Positions 17,169-26,760 are shown, counted from the first letter of the stretch. The stretch is DNA of 64,000 nt from CAIRDP01 sp037138335 (GCA_037138335.1 JBAXIO010000014.1:55120-119119); one strand, 5' to 3'. Notes: generated by a model not told the origin, from the letters alone. Program-made: numbers and translations.

Positions 17169-17198
17169 GTAAATTATCCAACTTTTAGCCAACGTCGT
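17169..17198 (+). promoter_or_regulatory. Possible ECF-type promoter before the sigma factor gene
   Basis: GTAAAT at 17169-17174 and CGTCGT at 17193-17198, 18 bp apart, resemble the -35/-10 pair of ECF-sigma promoters (AAC-like and CGTC-like). Transcription would start almost on the ATG at 17206. CAACG-T-CGTTG at 17190-17200 is also a short inverted repeat. Autoregulation would be typical of the family; the match is weak. Confidence 0.25.
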
Positions 17199-17205
17199 TG
17201 TATTT

Positions 17206-17751
17206 ATGATACAGAAGGATGATAATGAACTTGTGTTTGAAGTGCTGCAGGGCAGCAGATCATCCTTCGAGATACTGATAGAACGTTATCAGAAAAAAAT
17301 TTACGGCATGATACTCCAGATGACAGACGACCGGGAAATGGCAAAAGACCTCACACAGGATGTGTTTGTCAAAGCCTACCTGAGTCTGCCGAAATTTAAT
17401 TTCAAGTTCAGGTTTTTCAGCTGGCTTTACCGTATTGCACTCAATGAAACCCTGAATGGTTTAAAAAGCCGCCGCCGGCACGAAAGTCTTGACAAAGCCC
17501 TGAATATAGCCGTTGAGGAAACAGATCAGTCAGCCACTTCAAACGAAAACCGCCATATTAAAATGGCCCTGAGGGATCTGAATAGTTCCTACCGTTCGCT
17601 TATCCTTCTTAAATATTATTTCGGGCTCTCTTACGAAGAGATCTCTGAGACCCTGGGAATAAGTGTAAACAAAGTAAAGGACAGGCTGTTCAACGCCCGT
17701 CTTTCACTGAGAAATGCCCTGGATGATAAAAAGTTTTTCGACCATGATTGA
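17206..17751 (+). CDS. ECF-type RNA polymerase sigma-70 factor
   Basis: 181 residues, normal for an ECF sigma factor. Region 2 covers about residues 20-90 (FEILIERYQKKIYGMIL; MAKDLTQDVFVKAYLSL; FFSWLYRIALNETLN) and recognises the -10 element; region 4 covers about 120-175 (YRSLILLKYYFGLSYEEISE; LGISVNKVKDRLFNARLSL), a helix-turn-helix that reads the -35 element. There are no regions 1.2, 3 or extra C-terminal domains. It overlaps the anti-sigma gene by eight bases, a standard sign that the two proteins form an inhibitory pair. The nearby PrsW-like protease and the neighbouring envelope genes suggest control of an envelope response; the regulon is unknown. Confidence 0.92.
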   Translation: MIQKDDNELVFEVLQGSRSSFEILIERYQKKIYGMILQMTDDREMAKDLTQDVFVKAYLSLPKFNFKFRFFSWLYRIALNETLNGLKSRRRHESLDKALNIAVEETDQSATSNENRHIKMALRDLNSSYRSLILLKYYFGLSYEEISETLGISVNKVKDRLFNARLSLRNALDDKKFFDHD

Positions 17752-18520
17752 AAGGGAACTCATCGAACGTATCCACGAGGAACTTGATGGAAAACTCGGG
17801 GCATCTGAACAGCAGCAGCTGAAAGTCATACTTGAGGGGAACCCTGAAGCCGAAACTTATTACAGGGAATGGAAGAAGATCTCCGGCGCCTTCAAAAATT
17901 CAAGAGATCTTTCACCCGACGTACAATTCACAAAAGAAATCTTAAACCGTTTACCAATGGAACCTCAAACCGCTAAAAAACCTGAGCCTCTCATCAGGCC
18001 AAGCTTCTGGAACATGCCAGCTTTCAGGTATTCAATGATTTTTATCGCCGGCGCTTTTCTCGGCTTCCTTGCATTCGCATTCCTGATGCCGGCCAACAAA
18101 ACTTCCAAAGCCCCTTCTTTTCAACTGAAAGGTTCTATGTACGACTCACGGAGTTTCGACCAGATGACCACTGCCGATAACCTGGTGTTCGAGAATGCAA
18201 TGGTTAAAGCCTCCTTCGATGTAAGGTACAGTTCCAGCATTGTTGAGATCAGGGTCTCGGTTTCATCACTATACCCTGTACAGGGCATGATATTGTTCGA
18301 CTATAACAGCCTCCAGGCGATGAATGTGGTGAATGTAAGCGTTAATGACCAGTCGAGTATCGGGGCTTCATCGAATTTCATCCAGATCAACAACTCGGGG
18401 AACAACCAGTATGTGATACAGCTGCTTAACAAAAACAGCCTGCCGCACCAGATCAGCTTCAAGATACTTCAGAATGATGTTCCGATTTACCAGAATGCTG
18501 TAACGGTGAATAAAGAGTAG
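17744..18520 (+). CDS. Membrane anti-sigma factor, zinc-less
   Basis: 258 residues from ATG 17744, which overlaps the sigma gene stop by eight bases (the in-frame ATG at 17714 would lengthen the overlap to 38 and is less likely). Residues 1-60 are helical and acidic (LIERIHEELDGKLGASEQQQ; EAETYYREWKKISGAF) like an anti-sigma domain, but lack the H-x3-C-x2-C zinc site. One transmembrane helix lies at about 96-116 (MIFIAGAFLGFLAFAFLMP). A beta-rich periplasmic domain of about 140 residues follows, with no family I recognise. Topology therefore is cytoplasmic sigma-binding domain, membrane, periplasmic sensor, as needed for regulated intramembrane proteolysis. Confidence 0.8.
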   Translation: MIERELIERIHEELDGKLGASEQQQLKVILEGNPEAETYYREWKKISGAFKNSRDLSPDVQFTKEILNRLPMEPQTAKKPEPLIRPSFWNMPAFRYSMIFIAGAFLGFLAFAFLMPANKTSKAPSFQLKGSMYDSRSFDQMTTADNLVFENAMVKASFDVRYSSSIVEIRVSVSSLYPVQGMILFDYNSLQAMNVVNVSVNDQSSIGASSNFIQINNSGNNQYVIQLLNKNSLPHQISFKILQNDVPIYQNAVTVNKE

Positions 18521-18565
18521 CCAATCCCAGGTTTTAGAAAAAAAACAATAGCAATAGTAAAGGTT

Positions 18566-19900
18566 ATGAAAAAGCAAAACAAAATTATCATAGGCGTGAT
18601 CATCGGGGTAGCCGTTGTTATCCTGGTTGTTTCCCTTTTCTTCCCTTCAGTGTATAAGGGACTGACTTCCGGGTCATTCGGGAAAGCCGATAAATACCAC
18701 CAGGAACAAATGACCCAGGCCGATATCCAGCTGCGCAGTGATTTCACAAAAGACACGGCACAACTGAGGCAGATGGTCACGGGGTTAATTTATTTTGCAC
18801 TGTTTACCGACAATCTTTCGATGACCATCGATACCTGCCTGGTAAGTTATAAACTGCAGGGTTTTGACAAGGATCCTGCCAACGCCCAGGCCATTTCGAT
18901 GCTGCAGGATTATAACAGCTTCCTGAAAAACAATACCAAAGCCCTTGCCGGCACAACACGCATGCTTGCCGGTTTTCTCCTGAGGGATACAGTTGACGAA
19001 TCAGCCGACGTCGACAGGACTATCAGGGATTTCGCAAATTACGTGAACCAGGTAAACCAGAAGGATTCGGTGCTTATGCTTGCCCTCAATAAAGTCGACA
19101 GCTACCTTATCGGCAATAAATTGCTGCAGAAAAAAACTGACGAGATCAGGAACCTCAAAGCCATCCGCGACCAGCTGGTGATCAAGTCCACTCAGTTTAT
19201 GGCCCTTACAGGCAACAAGCAGGGACTGGGGAACATGGTAGTGTATGCGGTTCAGACACAGGCTCGTTTTAACGGAATCGGTGCGCTCCAGATGATCACA
19301 GCAGGAAGCAAAGTGGGTCAGGCAGATCTCGGAATTGAGGAACTGGTTGGGAGAATAAATTCTTCAAGCATTTCTTCTGCCTTCAGCGCTAATGAGGTAC
19401 AGGCAAAGTTTGGATCGAAGGTGAATGCCACCCATGACTTAAGTTATGTTGTTTATGATAAAGCCAGTCTGCAGATACTTTATGTTGCCTCGCAAGAAAA
19501 ATTACAGTCGATGTGCGGTACCGGCAACCTGCAGGGTGTGATGGTCGGGAGTAATCCACAAATTGGGATTTTAGAATTACAGTCTAAAGATCATATTGGT
19601 GTTGTCATGAATGCCAACGTATTTGGGAGCATACTCCAGTCCAGTGTTTTCCAGGGATTCCTTACAGCCAATCAATTGAATGTAATTATTCCTGCCACTC
19701 AATTGTCAGCTGTAAATTCGGTTGGCATTTCTGCCATTGGCAGCGGCCCGATGCCAATTGGGTGTGCCGGCAATACAGCGCTTCAGAACCTGATATCAGG
19801 TAATGCAAGCCTCCAGAGGATTATCAGCAATGCCGGGGCAATTCAGGGATTTGGTGACATAAAGGGTATAGCCCTGGGTGTCGGCCCTATAGAACCCTGA
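18566..19900 (+). CDS. Membrane-anchored protein of unknown function
   Basis: 444 residues that I cannot assign. One N-terminal transmembrane helix (IIIGVIIGVAVVILVVSLFF, about 7-26) follows a short basic start (MKKQNK), giving an N-in anchor. The next 200 residues are helical and polar (coiled-coil-like stretches around QLRSDFTKDTAQLRQMV and VDRTIRDFANYVNQVNQ). The C-terminal 180 residues are Gly/Ala/Ser/Asn-rich with alternating hydrophobics, and end in GDIKGIALGVGPIEP. It follows the anti-sigma gene by 45 bp on the same strand, so it may be the third gene of the sigma operon and perhaps a target or partner of the response. Confidence 0.6.
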   Translation: MKKQNKIIIGVIIGVAVVILVVSLFFPSVYKGLTSGSFGKADKYHQEQMTQADIQLRSDFTKDTAQLRQMVTGLIYFALFTDNLSMTIDTCLVSYKLQGFDKDPANAQAISMLQDYNSFLKNNTKALAGTTRMLAGFLLRDTVDESADVDRTIRDFANYVNQVNQKDSVLMLALNKVDSYLIGNKLLQKKTDEIRNLKAIRDQLVIKSTQFMALTGNKQGLGNMVVYAVQTQARFNGIGALQMITAGSKVGQADLGIEELVGRINSSSISSAFSANEVQAKFGSKVNATHDLSYVVYDKASLQILYVASQEKLQSMCGTGNLQGVMVGSNPQIGILELQSKDHIGVVMNANVFGSILQSSVFQGFLTANQLNVIIPATQLSAVNSVGISAIGSGPMPIGCAGNTALQNLISGNASLQRIISNAGAIQGFGDIKGIALGVGPIEP

Positions 19901-19966
19901 TCCTGATTTACAAATTAATCATTAAAACTCAGGGATTTTATCAGCTTATGACATAAATCCGGAAAT

Positions 19967-22906
19967 ATGAAAAAAAGCTATGGGTGGGCAACCACCCTTT
20001 TGCTGTTAATCCTGAACACAGTTGCCACAGGCCAGCAACATTTCACCGTCACTCAGTACCAGACCGGCCGGGTCAGGCTGGTTTACCTTGATAAAAACAC
20101 ATCTTATTTAGTCCCTCATACAGTGCGTTCCTTCGAGAACGCACTTCTGTTTCATAAGCATTTCTGGGACTACCAGCCTTCGGGGAAAACAAATATTCTC
20201 TTTAATGATTTTACGGATGTAGGGAATGGGGGAACAAGCGTTATCCCCTGGAATTTTCTGAACATTGCCGTCTCCCCCTTTGATTATACCTTCTCGGTAG
20301 TCCCTGCAAACGAACGCATGCAGTGGCTCATGAGCCATGAACTGACTCACCAGGTCATGTGCGATAAAGCCTCACGTAACGACCGGATCCTGAGAGGAAT
20401 ATTCGGGGGCAAGGTATATATTGACAACCGTGACCCCGAGACCTTGCTGTACAGCTATTTCACAACCCCGCGATGGTACTCCCCACGATGGTTCCATGAA
20501 GGGATTGCCGTATTCATGGAAACCTGGATGAGCGGGGGGGTTGGACGGGTATTGGGGGGGTATGACGAAATGGTATTCAGGACCATGGTCCGCGACAGCG
20601 CCTTTTTCTATAATGTCATCGGGCTTGAATCGGAAGGTACCACCGTCGATTTCCAGGTAGGGGTCAACTCATATCTTTACGGAACCCGCTTCGACAGTTA
20701 CCTGGCATATACATACGGTGTTGACAAACTGAAGGAATTTTATTCCCGCACCGACACAAGCCGGCGTTTCTATGCAAACCAGTTCCGCCATGTTTACGGT
20801 CTCAGGATACAGGATGCCTGGAACCAGTGGATAAGTTGGGAACATGCCTTCCAGAAAACCAACATTGCAGAAATATCCAGATACCCATTAAGCACATACA
20901 GGCGTATCGGGAACAAACCCCTGGGCTCCGTTTCTGCACAATTTGTTGATCCTGAATCGGCCCGTATGTTCGTTGCTGTGAATTATCCCGGGAAGCTGGC
21001 CCATATTTCGAGTTTCGATATCAGGACAGGAGAAGAAAAAAAAATCGCCCCTGTGCCAAGCCCGTCATTGTATTATGTTACGGCCATGGCTTACGATGAC
21101 TCCTCAAAAACCCTGTTTGTATCGACCCATAATAATGACTGGAGAGGGCTCAGGTCTGTCAACATCAATACCGGGCAAACCAAAGACCTGATAAAATATG
21201 ACCGGACGGGGAACTTTACCTTCAACCCCCATGACCATTCCCTTTATGGTGTCCAGACAATGAGCGGCAGGACCACGCTTGTGAGATTTCTCCCACCCTA
21301 TAAGAAATGGGAAGAGCTATATTCACTGCCTTTCGGGAAAGACCTTTGCGACCTTGACGTTTCCCCCGACGGTCTCACCGTCGCCGGCACCCTCTCTGAT
21401 GTTCGCGGCAGGCAAAAGATCATCCTGTTTTCCATCCCTGATCTTCTGCAAGGCAAAAAGGAATACAAGGAGATTTATGAATTTGAAGATAACCCGGCGA
21501 TGAATTTTGTTTTCTCCCCCGACGGCAAATACCTTTACGGAACCTCATATTATACAGGCGTTTCAAATGTATACAGGATAAACCTCGAAACCCGCAAAGC
21601 CCAGATCCTTACCAATGCCAGCAGCGGTTTCTTCCGCCCCCTTCCCGTTTCAGCCGATTCGATGCTGATTTTCGAATATACATACAAGGGCATGGTACCG
21701 GGTATGATGAAAATTGACACCCTGGCCGACGTGAACCCCATTACATACCTGGGGCAAATGGTATTTAAGAAAAATCCTGTTGTGAAGTCCTGGATCCTGC
21801 CACCCCCGTCAAAAGTGAACCTTGATACAATAAAAGTCAGTGAAACGAAGTACAGCCCGATCAAAGAAATGAAACTTGCCGGGGCCTATCCTATCCTGCA
21901 GGGATATAAAAATTATATTGGGTTTGGTTACCGCCTGAATTTCATGGACCCCATGATGTTGAACAACCTTGTGATCAAAGCCAGCTTCACTCCGTACGGC
22001 AACCTCCCGCTTAAACAAACCATTCATTTTGCCATTGATTATACCTATTGGAACTGGACATTCCAGGCACAGTATAACTATGCTGACTTTTACGACCTCT
22101 TCGGGCCTACCAAATTCAGCAGGGCCGGTTATATGTTTTCGGGCAAATACAGCCATGTGTTCATGCGGATGACCCCCTCCAAGACCGAGATGTATGTTAA
22201 ACTTGCTGCCTACGGTGACCTCGAAACACTTCCCGGTTATCAGAATATCGAGTCATCATACAAAGAACTGTATATTGGAACCATTAACTTCCACCGTTCC
22301 TACCTGAGGAAATCCCTTGGGGCTATTGAACCCGAACAGGGTTACGACTGGTCGGTCTTTGCTTTCACAAGCCTGGCCAAACAGACTTTCTATCCGCAGC
22401 TGATTAATAATTTTGACTTCGGATTTCTTTTACCCATGAAAAATTCAGCCATCTGGTTCAGGACTTCACTTGGACAGTCGTTCGGGGAAACGAATAAAAC
22501 CAACAGCTACTTTTATTTCGGCGGATTCGGAAATAACTGGGTTGATTACAGGTCGCCCCTGCAGTACCGCGAAATGCAAAGCTTCCCGGGAGTGCAGATC
22601 GACCAGCTTTCAGCCATGAATTATGCCAAACTCACAACAGAGATCAACTTCCCCCCTATCCGCTTCCGCAAAGTCGGATTGCTTGGTTTTTACAGCACGT
22701 ATGCGCGCTTCTCGGTATTCGGCATGGGCAACTTCACAAACCTGGCCAACAGCCTGCCAAACATGAATTATTTTTCAACAGGGGCCCAACTGGACCTGGA
22801 ACTGGTCCTTTTCTCCCTCATCAAATCCAACCTTTCGTTCGGCTATGCAAGGGCTTACGGCCCTATGCTCCCGGCCGACCAGTTCATGGTTTCACTGAAA
22901 TTATAG
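19967..22906 (+). CDS. Gluzincin-like metalloprotease fused to beta-propeller and outer-membrane barrel
   Basis: 979 residues with signal peptide (GWATTLLLLILNTVATGQ). Residues 30-290 look like a peptidase MA-like domain: the zinc motif HELTH at 124-128 (His124, Glu125, His128) and the third ligand Glu178 in WFHEGIAVFMETW. Residues about 310-600 form a TolB/WD40-like propeller with repeated strands (DLDVSPDGLTVAGTLSD; MNFVFSPDGKYLYGTSYY). From about 640 to the end are amphipathic beta strands with aromatic girdles and a terminal FMVSLKL, typical of an outer-membrane barrel of the Omp85/TolB-associated type. This would tether an exported protease to the outer membrane. It begins 66 bp after the unknown protein on the same strand. 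Specific substrate unknown. Confidence 0.75.
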   Translation: MKKSYGWATTLLLLILNTVATGQQHFTVTQYQTGRVRLVYLDKNTSYLVPHTVRSFENALLFHKHFWDYQPSGKTNILFNDFTDVGNGGTSVIPWNFLNIAVSPFDYTFSVVPANERMQWLMSHELTHQVMCDKASRNDRILRGIFGGKVYIDNRDPETLLYSYFTTPRWYSPRWFHEGIAVFMETWMSGGVGRVLGGYDEMVFRTMVRDSAFFYNVIGLESEGTTVDFQVGVNSYLYGTRFDSYLAYTYGVDKLKEFYSRTDTSRRFYANQFRHVYGLRIQDAWNQWISWEHAFQKTNIAEISRYPLSTYRRIGNKPLGSVSAQFVDPESARMFVAVNYPGKLAHISSFDIRTGEEKKIAPVPSPSLYYVTAMAYDDSSKTLFVSTHNNDWRGLRSVNINTGQTKDLIKYDRTGNFTFNPHDHSLYGVQTMSGRTTLVRFLPPYKKWEELYSLPFGKDLCDLDVSPDGLTVAGTLSDVRGRQKIILFSIPDLLQGKKEYKEIYEFEDNPAMNFVFSPDGKYLYGTSYYTGVSNVYRINLETRKAQILTNASSGFFRPLPVSADSMLIFEYTYKGMVPGMMKIDTLADVNPITYLGQMVFKKNPVVKSWILPPPSKVNLDTIKVSETKYSPIKEMKLAGAYPILQGYKNYIGFGYRLNFMDPMMLNNLVIKASFTPYGNLPLKQTIHFAIDYTYWNWTFQAQYNYADFYDLFGPTKFSRAGYMFSGKYSHVFMRMTPSKTEMYVKLAAYGDLETLPGYQNIESSYKELYIGTINFHRSYLRKSLGAIEPEQGYDWSVFAFTSLAKQTFYPQLINNFDFGFLLPMKNSAIWFRTSLGQSFGETNKTNSYFYFGGFGNNWVDYRSPLQYREMQSFPGVQIDQLSAMNYAKLTTEINFPPIRFRKVGLLGFYSTYARFSVFGMGNFTNLANSLPNMNYFSTGAQLDLELVLFSLIKSNLSFGYARAYGPMLPADQFMVSLKL

Positions 22907-22940
22907 AATGATCATTGATAAATTAACCGGTATTAACCCC

Positions 22941-22956
22941 CAGGGGCAAACCCCTG
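22941..22956. terminator. Hairpin CAGGGG-CAAA-CCCCTG between convergent genes
   Basis: A perfect 6-bp GC-rich stem with a tetraloop 35 bp after the barrel-protease stop, between it and the convergent porin-like gene. There is no following U tract, so it may be a partial or factor-dependent terminator. Confidence 0.3.
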
Positions 22957-22999
22957 CCCCAGGTTTCCTGGCAAGCCGCAGGGAATTTACCAGGTGTGA

Positions 23000-24172
23000 T
23001 TAAAACCTCAGCCCGGTCGTAATGGTATAACACTGCCGCATGTAATCGGGCCAGTAATGCATGGAAGGATTTATTGAAACGACTTCGTTAAAGGGTTTGA
23101 CTTCGGGGTTCCCAGTGGTGAGCCAGCTGTACTGAACCCTGAAATAAGCATCCTTCCCGGGATTGAATTCCAGCCCGGCAGTCAAACCATAAATTATGAA
23201 ATCGGAAGTCTTTCCGCTATACTGCCCGTGAACAAAAATATCATGGGGATCATAATATACTTCAGCCCTGAGGGCCATTGCAAATTTTTTAAGAAAGTAA
23301 TATCTGCCTCCAAGCAACCCGGAAACCATGGTCCCGGTAAGAACCGAATCTTTGACCGTGCTTGAAATCCTTCCAAAGGCCAGGTCAACCTGACCGATAA
23401 AATTCCACTTTGGGAAAGGGTTGTATTCTGTGTAAAGATTATTATATGCCAGGTATTTGTAATAATTCACCCCGCTTTTTGCCATGTTGCCCATATAATT
23501 ATTGAAGCTGATAGTGAGTTTCTCTGACGGATTATAGGAAACATCCAATCCATAAGTAACATGAATGTTTTTTCCGTCAACAAGTGAAAACTGGTTGCCT
23601 GCCCAGGCCCCCACCGTCCAGGTCTGGTCCTGTGTTGTGTAAGAGAAAAACCCTCCAAGTACAGAACTGGGTTCAAAGTAAGTTCCAACGGTACAGGTGC
23701 TCAGGAGATTGTTGATCGGCATTGAAGATTCCACACCGATCTGGCTGTCGAGGTACCCGAAGTCAATCCAGAACCCTTTTCCGAACGTAAACCCGAGGGA
23801 AGCCTGGTTCAAATAACTCGTCCACTGTGCCGTTGAATTCGTCATCAGCAAAGGCTGGTCCCCCAGCCTGAATTCTGCCATAAGCCTCGACCAGCTTGTA
23901 TTGTAATTTATCTGGACGTCAAACATGTTCACCCTGGCTTCATTGATATATGGGCTGTTTGTCTGAAATTCATAAGTATGGGATGTAGGGATGGTCCCCC
24001 CGATATTCCCCACGTAATACGCATCAAGGTATACCTGGATGTCAAGACCTTTGATCAGGTGCTTCAGTTTCCATTGCTCGATTTTACTCAGAAGCGAATC
24101 GGGTTGCTGTGAATAGCCCTGACTGAATATTAATAATAACAAAACAGGCAGGACCAGGAGTTTCAGTTTCAT
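23000..24172 (-). CDS. Outer-membrane beta-barrel (porin-like) protein
   Basis: 390 residues from ATG 24172 (the TTG at 24181 just before is not needed). Signal peptide MKLKLLVLPVLLLLIFSQGYSQ. The mature protein begins with a short helix (KIEQWKLKHLIKGLDIQVYL) and continues as about 16 alternating amphipathic strands (for example DIQVYLDAYYVGN, MAEFRLGDQPLLM, FRVQYSWLT) and ends in a terminal aromatic, TITTGLRF, the usual barrel-sorting residue. It resembles the BBP2/porin group of Bacteroidota rather than TonB receptors and lacks a plug. It would let small molecules cross the outer membrane; the solute is unknown. It faces the barrel-protease gene and is divergent from the TonB receptor gene. 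Confidence 0.7.
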   Translation of the reverse strand: MKLKLLVLPVLLLLIFSQGYSQQPDSLLSKIEQWKLKHLIKGLDIQVYLDAYYVGNIGGTIPTSHTYEFQTNSPYINEARVNMFDVQINYNTSWSRLMAEFRLGDQPLLMTNSTAQWTSYLNQASLGFTFGKGFWIDFGYLDSQIGVESSMPINNLLSTCTVGTYFEPSSVLGGFFSYTTQDQTWTVGAWAGNQFSLVDGKNIHVTYGLDVSYNPSEKLTISFNNYMGNMAKSGVNYYKYLAYNNLYTEYNPFPKWNFIGQVDLAFGRISSTVKDSVLTGTMVSGLLGGRYYFLKKFAMALRAEVYYDPHDIFVHGQYSGKTSDFIIYGLTAGLEFNPGKDAYFRVQYSWLTTGNPEVKPFNEVVSINPSMHYWPDYMRQCYTITTGLRF

Positions 24173-24351
24173 GAAATTCAAATCAGGATTCCGGCATTAA
24201 ATATACAAAATGGGATCAGATTCAACCAAACGGCGCAAAAAGAAAATTTCCGCCTGCATACACCGCGATAACATGACAAAATTTCAATGGCTCCCATGAC
24301 TGGCACGAAAGTTGTCAATCTATTTAGACCGATTTAAAATAATTTATACTC

Positions 24352-26760
24352 ATGACACGAAAGAAAGATCTGCTGCTGTTTATAAGTCTGGTTTTGATCC
24401 TTTTAAATTCAACTCAGGTCTTAGCCCAGTCGGGAGAAGTAAGGGGAAGGCTTTTTGACCATAAGGACAACCAGGGTATCCCGTTTGCCAATATTGTCAT
24501 TGACGGCAAACCATCACAGGGAACAACCAGTGATTCGGCAGGTAATTATATATTGAGAAAAGTTGAGCCCGGTTATATCCGCCTGGTTGTTTCTGTACTC
24601 GGCTATGCAAAAAAAACCACGGAAGATTTCCTTGTCACCAAGTCCCACCCTGTGTTTTTCGATATCGCCCTTGAAGAAACCTCTGTAAACCTTCAAACTG
24701 TTGAGGTGAGGCCTTCATTGACCGAAAAAAAGGAAGACAGCCCATTGTCGGTCCAATCCCTGAGCATCCAGGAAATCGAAAAAAGCCCAGGGGCAAACCG
24801 TGATATTTCAAAAGTCATCCAGTCCCTTCCCGGTGTTGCCCAAACTGTCTCGTACAGAAACGATATCGTCGTGAGAGGAGGAGGCCCCAGTGAAAACAGG
24901 TTTTATCTTGACGGGGTTGAGATCCCCAATTTAAATCATTTTGCCACCCAGGGTTCATCAGGCGGGTCGGTCGGGATAATCAACGTGGATTTCATCCGCC
25001 AGGTAGACCTGTACACAAGCGCTTTCCAGGCCAGGAGGGGCAATACCATGAGTTCGGTTCTCGAGATGACACAGATCGAAGGCAACAAGGATAAATTCGG
25101 AGGCAGGTTCACCATTGGCTCCAGTGATATCGGGATCACGCTTAATGGTCCCATAGGGTCCAGGTCAACACTGATGCTGTCGGTACGAAGATCTTATCTA
25201 CAGTTCCTTTTCGGTTTGCTCAAACTGCCATTCCTGCCAACCTATAACGACTACCAGGTTAAATACAAATGGAACATCACTGCGAAAGACCAGCTGTCGT
25301 TTATTTCAATAGGTTCGCTTGACAATTCAAAACTGAACACGGGTATAAAAAACCCTGACGAAACGCAGAAATACCTTCTTGGATATCTTCCTGAATATTC
25401 TCAATGGAGTTACACCGTTGGGCTTGTTTACCGGCATTTTCGACAAAAAGGGAACGATACCTGGGTGCTCAGCAGGAACATGCTGAACAATGAGGAGATT
25501 AAGTATTCAGGAAATATTGAGGTTCCCGACAGCCTCCTGCTGAGTGTCAAATCGCAGGAGATCGAAAATAAGTTCAGGTATGAGGGCGTCACCGATCTTC
25601 TAAACTGGAAAATCACCTACGGGGGGGGCCTTGAATATGCGAAATATAATAATCACACTTATCAGAAACTCTTTCTGAGGGATTCGGTGAGGACACTCGA
25701 CTACAATTCCTCCCTCGACCTGTGGAAATATTCTGCATTTGGCCAGGTAAGCAGGGATCTCTTCAATGAGAAGCTGCAGCTGTCACTTGGTTTAAGGTTT
25801 GACGGCAACACCTATTCAAACCTCATGAGCAATCCGCTAACGCAGTTCTCCCCAAGGTTTGCGGCATCCTGGCAGTTTTCAAGGGGATGGTTCCTCAATT
25901 TCAATACAGGGAGGTATTACCAGCTTCCCGCATACACCACACTCGGATTCCGCGACAACCAGGGGCGCCTGGTAAATGATTCCCTGGGCATAAAATACAT
26001 ATCCTCCGATCATATAGTTTTGGGCATGGAATACCAGTACCGGCCCAATGCCAAAGTTTCCCTTGAAGGATTTTACAAGTACTATAAACATTACCCCCTG
26101 TCGTTATACGATTCGGTTTCCCTTGCCAGTAAAGGGAGTAATTTCGGGATTGCCGGGGATGAACCTGTAATCCCGACATCGAAAGGAAGGGCATACGGCC
26201 TAGAAGTTTTATTCAGGGACATCAACCTCTTCGGGTTCAATGTAATCCTTTCATACACTTTTGTCAGAAGTGAATTCACAAATTACGATGGGGTCTACAT
26301 TCCTTCCGCCTGGGATAACCGCAACCTGCTGAACCTGACGATCAGCAGGAAATTCAAATATAACTGGCAGCTTGGCATTAAATACAGGTATGCCGGCGGA
26401 GCCCCGTATACCCCCTGGGATTATAATAAATCAAGCCTGGTCAGCGCCTGGAATGTCCAGGGCAGAGGGTACCTCGACTATGACCAGTACAATACCTTAC
26501 GGCTCAACGACTTTAACCAGCTGGACCTGAGGGTCGACAAGGCGTTTTATTTTAAAAAATGGTCCCTTATGTTTTACATCGATATTCAGAATGCCCTTAA
26601 TCTGAGAGCCCAGCAACCCGATATTCTTGTAAATACCCAGCCCGACGGCAGTGTCAAAACCTATGTTGATCCCCAGGGGAACCTGCGCTATGAGCTCAGG
26701 ACCATTCCCAATTACGCCGGGACGATAGTCCCATCGGTAGGGATCATGGTAGATTGGTAA
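24352..26760 (+). CDS. TonB-dependent receptor with carboxypeptidase-regulatory-like N-terminus
   Basis: 802 residues. Signal peptide to about residue 25 (LVLILLNSTQVLAQ). A carboxypeptidase D regulatory-like domain (about 27-110: GEVRGRLFDHKDNQGIPFAN; YILRKVEPGYIRLVVSVLGY) precedes the plug (about 120-235: RDISKVIQSLPGVAQ; DIVVRGGGPSENRFYLDGVE). The rest is a 22-strand barrel. It has the family's usual length (about 800). Such receptors pull in siderophores, oligosaccharides or oligopeptides using TonB energy; no SusD partner is adjacent, so substrate remains unknown. The next gene starts 64 bp later on the same strand. Confidence 0.92.
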   Translation: MTRKKDLLLFISLVLILLNSTQVLAQSGEVRGRLFDHKDNQGIPFANIVIDGKPSQGTTSDSAGNYILRKVEPGYIRLVVSVLGYAKKTTEDFLVTKSHPVFFDIALEETSVNLQTVEVRPSLTEKKEDSPLSVQSLSIQEIEKSPGANRDISKVIQSLPGVAQTVSYRNDIVVRGGGPSENRFYLDGVEIPNLNHFATQGSSGGSVGIINVDFIRQVDLYTSAFQARRGNTMSSVLEMTQIEGNKDKFGGRFTIGSSDIGITLNGPIGSRSTLMLSVRRSYLQFLFGLLKLPFLPTYNDYQVKYKWNITAKDQLSFISIGSLDNSKLNTGIKNPDETQKYLLGYLPEYSQWSYTVGLVYRHFRQKGNDTWVLSRNMLNNEEIKYSGNIEVPDSLLLSVKSQEIENKFRYEGVTDLLNWKITYGGGLEYAKYNNHTYQKLFLRDSVRTLDYNSSLDLWKYSAFGQVSRDLFNEKLQLSLGLRFDGNTYSNLMSNPLTQFSPRFAASWQFSRGWFLNFNTGRYYQLPAYTTLGFRDNQGRLVNDSLGIKYISSDHIVLGMEYQYRPNAKVSLEGFYKYYKHYPLSLYDSVSLASKGSNFGIAGDEPVIPTSKGRAYGLEVLFRDINLFGFNVILSYTFVRSEFTNYDGVYIPSAWDNRNLLNLTISRKFKYNWQLGIKYRYAGGAPYTPWDYNKSSLVSAWNVQGRGYLDYDQYNTLRLNDFNQLDLRVDKAFYFKKWSLMFYIDIQNALNLRAQQPDILVNTQPDGSVKTYVDPQGNLRYELRTIPNYAGTIVPSVGIMVDW

